This document shows positions 60,508 to 64,000 of a DNA stretch of 64,000 nt, piece after piece. Source of the DNA: DATBGZ01 sp036557785 (GTDB lineage Bacteria > Actinomycetota > Actinomycetes > Mycobacteriales > Micromonosporaceae); the NCBI GenBank assembly GCA_036557785.1, contig DATBGZ010000049.1, positions 12,294 through 76,293 on the forward strand. Direction: 5' to 3'. The stretch's first letter is position 1. Each line of letters starts with the position of its first letter. The translations under genes and the position numbers were made by a program. The notes below the pieces were generated by a model. That model saw only the letters and a program-made list of their open reading frames with translations. It searched no databases and had not been told where the DNA came from.

Positions 60508-61971
60508 ATGGTCACGCGGCGCAACCTGTTCGTGGGCTCAGCCGCGACAGCGGGACTCGTCGCGGTCGGTAGCCGTACGGCTGCCAGCGCAGCGGTCCCC
60601 CGGCAATCGGCACCGATCTCCTCCGCGCGGCTGCTGGCGGCGAGTGGGTTCCCACTCCCCGGCGGCGTGGTCTGCCCGGTCCCGTACCTGTCCCGGAGCG
60701 CGTGGGGCGCCGACGAGTCGATCCGGTTCACCAACGCCGCGGGCTACTGGGACACCGAGTTCCATCCGGTCCAGACCATCACCGTCCATCACACCGGGCT
60801 TGACTCCGACCTCGCGCCCGTGGACCTCGTCCGCACGATCTACCGCAACCAGACCCTGCACGGATCGCCAGATCCCAACGACGATCCGTGGGGAGACATC
60901 GGCTACAACCTGCTCATCGATGCCGACGGTGTGGTCTACGAAGGCCGCTACTCCGGCTCGGACCCGCACTCCCCGGACGAGTTCCCCATCTTCGACGAGT
61001 CCGGCCAGATGGTGACGGCTGCCCATGTCCTGCACTACAACAGCGGCAATATCGGCATCTGCATGCTCGGATGGTTTGAGGTCGGACATGACGGCACGCC
61101 AACGCAGGCGGCTCAGGACTCGCTGGTCACGGTCCTCGCGTACCTGGCCGCGGTCTGTGGAGTCAGCCCGACCGGGACGGTTCACTACCGCAACCCGGTG
61201 CCGCTCGATGACGGCACTCACACCACCAAGACCATCGTCGGCGTGAGCGGGCACCGCAACTGGGCGAGCACGGACTGCCCGGGCGACTCGCTCTATGCCC
61301 TGCTGCCCGCCATCCGCCAGCGGGTCGTGGCGGCGATGGCGTCCGTACCGAAGCCCCAACCCCTGCCCACCCCCACACCGCAGCCGACCCCCAGCCCCGA
61401 TCCCAGCACGTCGGACACTCCCACCGACGGCGGCGAAACATCCGCGTCCACGGCGCCAGCGACGACCACGACGACGAAGAAGGCGACCGCGACGCCCACC
61501 CCGACCCGCCGCTCTCGTAGCGAGCGCGGTGGTGACGAGGGCGGCGCGGTGTCGAAGAAGGCCCTGCCGAGCGCGACGCCCAAGCCTTCGGTGCTGCCGA
61601 CATCCACTGTGGACGATGTGCAGAACACGTCCCCGCCGTTGGGCTTGCCGACATGGACCACGCCCGCGCCCGCCGCGCAGGTGGAGGTCGCCGACGACGC
61701 CAGCGGGCTGTTCGGCTGGGGTATCGCCGGAACCGCGATCGGGGTCACGGCCGCCGCACTCGGTGCGGTCGGCTGGGTGGTGCGTCGCCGGCAACTCGTC
61801 GCGGCACAGGCGGCTGCGACGAGGACGCCACTGACCGTGGTGGAGCAGCCGGCCCTCGTCGTTCCCGACGCCGACCAGGCGCCACCCCCAGCCCAGGCGG
61901 ACGAAGAGCAGCCGTCCACTGAGGACGAACTCCCGCGCCGCCCGCGTCACTCCGCCCCGCCCGAGGAGTAG
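60508..61971 (+). CDS. Tat-exported PGRP/amidase_2 protein with C-terminal anchor
   Basis: 487 residues. Twin-arginine signal VTRRNLFVGSAATAGLVAVG, then a peptidoglycan-recognition/N-acetylmuramoyl-L-alanine amidase domain (about 65-275): LSRSAWGADESI, zinc His in TITVHHTGLDSD, IGYNLLIDADGVVYEGRYSG, and GVSGHRNWASTDCPGDSLYA with the second His and the Cys zinc ligand. A Thr/Pro/Ser-rich wall-spanning region follows, then a membrane segment (FGWGIAGTAIGVTAAALGAV) and an acidic cytoplasmic tail. It should cut or bind peptidoglycan while fixed at the membrane. ATG 60508 has GGGGAGGGG upstream. Confidence 0.9.
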   Translation: MVTRRNLFVGSAATAGLVAVGSRTAASAAVPRQSAPISSARLLAASGFPLPGGVVCPVPYLSRSAWGADESIRFTNAAGYWDTEFHPVQTITVHHTGLDSDLAPVDLVRTIYRNQTLHGSPDPNDDPWGDIGYNLLIDADGVVYEGRYSGSDPHSPDEFPIFDESGQMVTAAHVLHYNSGNIGICMLGWFEVGHDGTPTQAAQDSLVTVLAYLAAVCGVSPTGTVHYRNPVPLDDGTHTTKTIVGVSGHRNWASTDCPGDSLYALLPAIRQRVVAAMASVPKPQPLPTPTPQPTPSPDPSTSDTPTDGGETSASTAPATTTTTKKATATPTPTRRSRSERGGDEGGAVSKKALPSATPKPSVLPTSTVDDVQNTSPPLGLPTWTTPAPAAQVEVADDASGLFGWGIAGTAIGVTAAALGAVGWVVRRRQLVAAQAAATRTPLTVVEQPALVVPDADQAPPPAQADEEQPSTEDELPRRPRHSAPPEE

Positions 61972-62104
61972 GGCCGACGCATTCGACGCCGCGTGGTCAG
62001 CAATGTCAGGCCAGGCCCTGGGATCGGCTCCGGTGGCGACGGCATCTCGGGATGGGACGCGCACTTTGACGGCTAGATTATGTGTAGCACCCACTCGTCG
62101 GCGT

Positions 62105-62647
62105 TCACTTTGTCCATTGAGTAACCGTCTGGTACGCGATCCATGCAAGGACCAGTACCGTCGCTACTGTGGCCACCGCAGTGGCCGCGTTCCACGTTGA
62201 GAGGGTCGTGATGAGCCGGCCATAGGTCGTGCTCTGTGCCTCCAAAGACGGGTTGCCCCGCGATCCTCGCTCGGGCTGCGGCGACGTTTCGTCGCCTACA
62301 GGGAACGGCGCGACCACCCTCAGCACGTTGCGCCACTGGGCGCGTACGCCCACGATCCGAGGCCGTCGCGGGTCGCGGCCGTGGCGCCCAGCTAAGCTGC
62401 CGATCGCGGCAAGGCAGGTGCCCACCATAAGCGTGACGACCGCTACAAAGAAACCAAGCGCAAAGAGTGGGCTTCTAAGAGCCCACGCCAGCACGAACAG
62501 GACGATGCCGGCGGCGCAGATAGAGGCGTCGACGTTGTCACCTGCCACGAGGTAGGCGGCGGCGACGCCGGCAGCGACCATGCCGATGGGGCCGGGGATG
62601 ACGCTGGCCATGCTGGCAACCGCGGCGAAGTCACTTTCCGGGGTCAT
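62105..62647 (-). CDS. Hypothetical membrane protein at the edge of a repeat array
   Basis: About 180 residues with three to four hydrophobic segments (VIPGPIGMVAAGVAAAYLVA, ASICAAGIVLFVLAWALRS, LFALGFFVAVVTLMVGTCLA, and TAVATVATVLVLAWIAYQTV at the C-terminus). No family recognised. The start is unclear: ATG 62647 lies inside a degenerate repeat unit, while ATG 62611 begins just after it and may be the true start. Codon use is less GC-rich than in the rest of the window, which suits an acquired gene. Confidence 0.5.
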   Translation of the reverse strand: MTPESDFAAVASMASVIPGPIGMVAAGVAAAYLVAGDNVDASICAAGIVLFVLAWALRSPLFALGFFVAVVTLMVGTCLAAIGSLAGRHGRDPRRPRIVGVRAQWRNVLRVVAPFPVGDETSPQPERGSRGNPSLEAQSTTYGRLITTLSTWNAATAVATVATVLVLAWIAYQTVTQWTK

Positions 62648-62837
62648 GGAGGCGGGGCCGGACCCGAGGAACTCACTTTCCGGGGCCATGCCCGCGGTCA
62701 TGCCCGCGGGTCCGGGGCCCAGGAAGACACTTTCTGGGCCATGAACGCGGGTCCTGAGCCCTGGAAGTCCCTTCCTGGGGCCACGCCCGAGGCCACGCAC
62801 GCGGATTCCTGCCCCAGGAAGTCACTTTCTGGGCCCC
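62627..62837. repeat. Degenerate repeat array, five copies of GAAGTCACTTTC-YGGGGCCATG
   Basis: Copies of GAAGTCACTTTC with the following YGGGGCC begin at 62627, 62669, 62723, 62764 and 62818. Spacing alternates 42, 54, 41, 54 bp, so the array looks like two and a half copies of a larger unit of about 95 bp. Intervening DNA is related too (GCGGGTCC, CCCAG before GAAG). It lies between the small membrane protein and the transposase remnant. Confidence 0.7.
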
Positions 62838-62903
62838 CACGGCTCGCCAGCGGCAGTGGCCGAGATCGCCTCCCGTTGTGGCGACACCGACTCCGAGCTG
62901 CGA

Positions 62904-63041
62904 CGCCGGCAAGATGCCCACGACCCGGGCCCGTCGTTTGATCTCCTTGTTGATGCGTTCCAGGGGGTTGGTGCTCCAGATCTTGGGCCAGTGGGCGCGG
63001 GGGAAATTGGTGAGTGCCAACACTTCTGGCTGCGCGGCGTC
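62904..63041 (-). pseudogene. IS256/Mutator-type transposase remnant
   Basis: About 46 codons on the minus strand encode VLALTNFPRAHWPKIWSTNP followed by LERINKEIKRRARVVGILPA, the conserved C-terminal block of IS256-family transposases (normally IWSxNPxERLNxEIxRRTxVVGIFP). Sequence on both sides does not continue the alignment: the DDE catalytic domain and the terminal repeats are missing. A dead remnant. Confidence 0.8.
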
Positions 63042-63279
63042 GTGCGCGCAAGATTGAACCCCGGTGAGGTGCAGTGGCGGCGCGGCATGGCATGGGCACT
63101 CGAGCATGGGCCTCGTTTGGTACTACGAGGTCAGTAATCCGCTGGTGAGTCTGTGGGGCGCCGCACGCACGCTGGATCGCCTACTTCATGAGGTCGGCGA
63201 GGTGTAAGCACAGCCGGAGGCACGAAGGCGACTTCGGGAATGCGAAGCACCGTCGATTCGCACCCGCACGACGACACGG

Positions 63280-63426
63280 CGTGAGGCTCACCCGCCCGAC
63301 GAACTCGTTGTCCCCCCAGGTGATCAGGTAGTCCACCTCACCCGCCTGCTCCATCGCGAACCGTTCCAGATGGCGACGGCCATCCAGCAGCCGGGTCGCT
63401 GCCTCTGGCGGGTTAGAAACCCCTCT
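63280..63426 (-). pseudogene. Possible GNAT acetyltransferase remnant
   Basis: A 49-codon minus-strand stretch reads RGVSNPPEAATRLLDGRRHL, ERFAMEQAGE, then VDYLITWGDNEFVGRVSLT. The part YLITWGDNEFVGRV resembles the first strands of GNAT proteins (YLIAWdgxxPVGxv). There is no start codon in a suitable place and the frame loses similarity afterwards; the remaining domain and CoA loop are missing. The call rests on pattern alone. Confidence 0.35.
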
Positions 63427-63459
63427 CGCCGCATGCCCCTGACGAATAGGCTCGCGCTC

Positions 63460-64000
63460 ATGACCGACGGCGACTGGAGGGATGGCGGGTTCAGGCAGCG
63501 GCGGCCCTCCGTGGAGGCTCTCGCCTGGGTCGCCGCGTCGATGGGTCGGGGCAGTCGCATCGTTGGCTATCGCCGATTGACCGGTGGCGTCTGCTCCGCC
63601 GTGAATCGGCTGACTGTCGAGCGACGTGGAGTGCGAACGTTCGTCGTACTGCGGCAGTACCCGGGCGGGCTTGGCCTGCAGGAGACCTTGGAGAAGGAGA
63701 TAGCCAACCTTGGTGTGGTGGCGGGCAGCGGGCTCCCGGTTCCGAGCATCCTGGCCATTGATGTTGCCGGTGTTTCGACGGGCGGCGCGCCATCGCTGCT
63801 GATGACACGTTTGCCGGGGCATGTTCACCTCAATCCGGCGGAACCTCGGTCGTGGCTGACGAGGATCGCGGAGCTTGCCGTATTGCTGCATTCCCTCAAA
63901 CTCCCCGCCAAGATGTTCAGACCTTGGACGGATTCTTGGATCGCTCCTCAAGACGGGTTTGCGGTGCCGGTCGACGCACCGAAGCCGGCGGTGTGGAAGG
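63460..64000 (+). CDS. APH-family phosphotransferase, 5' part (runs off right edge)
   Basis: An open frame from ATG 63460 stays open for about 180 codons to the end of the window. It reads as the N-lobe of aminoglycoside phosphotransferase-type kinases: GYRRLTGGVCSAVNRL (nucleotide loop), FVVLRQYPGG (strand with the ATP-anchoring position, Arg instead of Lys), ETLEKEIANLGVVAGSGLPV (alphaC Glu and the PVP-like VPSIL), LLMTRLPGHVHLNP and AELAVLLHSL. The catalytic HGDxxxxN loop lies beyond the edge. The family includes many non-resistance kinases, so antibiotic resistance should not be assumed. Confidence 0.78.
   Translation, partial: MTDGDWRDGGFRQRRPSVEALAWVAASMGRGSRIVGYRRLTGGVCSAVNRLTVERRGVRTFVVLRQYPGGLGLQETLEKEIANLGVVAGSGLPVPSILAIDVAGVSTGGAPSLLMTRLPGHVHLNPAEPRSWLTRIAELAVLLHSLKLPAKMFRPWTDSWIAPQDGFAVPVDAPKPAVWK

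Noticed and set aside
1..64000. Frequent CCGTAC hexamers across the window
   Set aside because: About 40 were noticed on reading; base composition alone predicts roughly 20 per strand, so enrichment is at most modest, unlike the TCCASWSTGGA motif.
1..64000. tRNA, rRNA, tmRNA or CRISPR arrays
   Set aside because: No cloverleaf or CCA-like ends, no rRNA-like blocks and no regularly spaced identical repeats with unique spacers were seen. The array at 62627 has degenerate units and alternating spacing.
63460..64000. Calling the right-edge kinase an aminoglycoside resistance gene
   Set aside because: Only the N-lobe is visible and APH-fold kinases include many with other substrates.

Overview
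The window is high-GC actinobacterial DNA. Gene content (whiB, a BldM-like regulator, GuaB3, DUF5319, DUF6350, CarD-like Mfd, PspC proteins, a Flp/Tad pilus locus) and many GTG/TTG starts point to the order Micromonosporales, probably Micromonosporaceae. The genus cannot be fixed from sequence reading alone. Almost all of the window is conserved chromosomal core. Only the last 2 kb (about 62.1-64.0 kb) looks accessory.

Layout. 1-5.5 kb (minus strand): edge-truncated DUF885 protein, mazG, a SurA-like lipoprotein and mfd. 5.7-14.2 kb (mostly plus): ppc, FmdB zinc ribbon (minus), a degenerate ATP sulfurylase/APS kinase fusion, a Wzz/BY-kinase-like membrane protein with damaged nucleotide motifs, an alpha/beta hydrolase, and an S51-like domain fused to a CysS C-terminal domain. 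14.2-26.7 kb: LacI regulator, icd, a metallopeptidase lipoprotein, then a purine/one-carbon/TCA block (purN-purH-folD-mdh, sucC-sucD) with a DUF6350 membrane protein and a stand-alone B12-binding domain. 26.8-31.5 kb: M23 peptidase, pcrA, and a chorismate mutase preceded by a probable aromatic leader-peptide attenuator, then a PIG-L deacetylase. 31.5-35.4 kb: a LiaFSR-like envelope-stress module (LuxR regulator, PspC histidine kinase, divergent PspC/LiaF-like protein and a small partner). 35.4-39.8 kb: phosphatidylethanolamine synthesis (methyltransferase-like/PSD fusion and PssA, convergent) and two adjacent double-Nudix proteins. 39.8-50.5 kb: a complete Flp/Tad pilus locus on the minus strand (TadV, Flp, TadE, TadG, CpaB, CpaE, CpaF, VWA-TadB fusion, TadC) directly downstream of guaA. 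50.5-57.4 kb: two membrane proteins, one His-rich and one with an 18-bp repeat tract, M1 aminopeptidase, guaB3, guaB and DUF5319. 57.4-62 kb: BldM-like regulator divergent from a WhiB protein, a membrane molybdopterin oxidoreductase, and a Tat-exported PGRP amidase. 62-64 kb: a small membrane protein, a degenerate repeat array, an IS256-type transposase remnant, a GNAT-like remnant and an edge-truncated APH-family kinase.

Main points from the hunt. (1) Upstream of chorismate mutase there is a short reading frame with Phe-Tyr-Gly-Tyr using the rare codons TTT and TAT, an extended -10 box placed for a leaderless start, alternative hairpins, and a hairpin followed by TTTTT. No plus-strand gene lies upstream for that terminator to serve, so attenuation by aromatic amino acids is the best reading. 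(2) An 11-bp interrupted palindrome, TCCA-SWS-TGGA, occurs eight times, mostly inside genes, far above base-composition expectation. (3) Several proteins have unusual fusions or lost active-site residues (S51/CysS, ATPS/APSK, Wzz/BY-kinase, methyltransferase-like/PSD, VWA/TadB, GuaB3). Functions are read from motifs recognised by eye; no database search was run.
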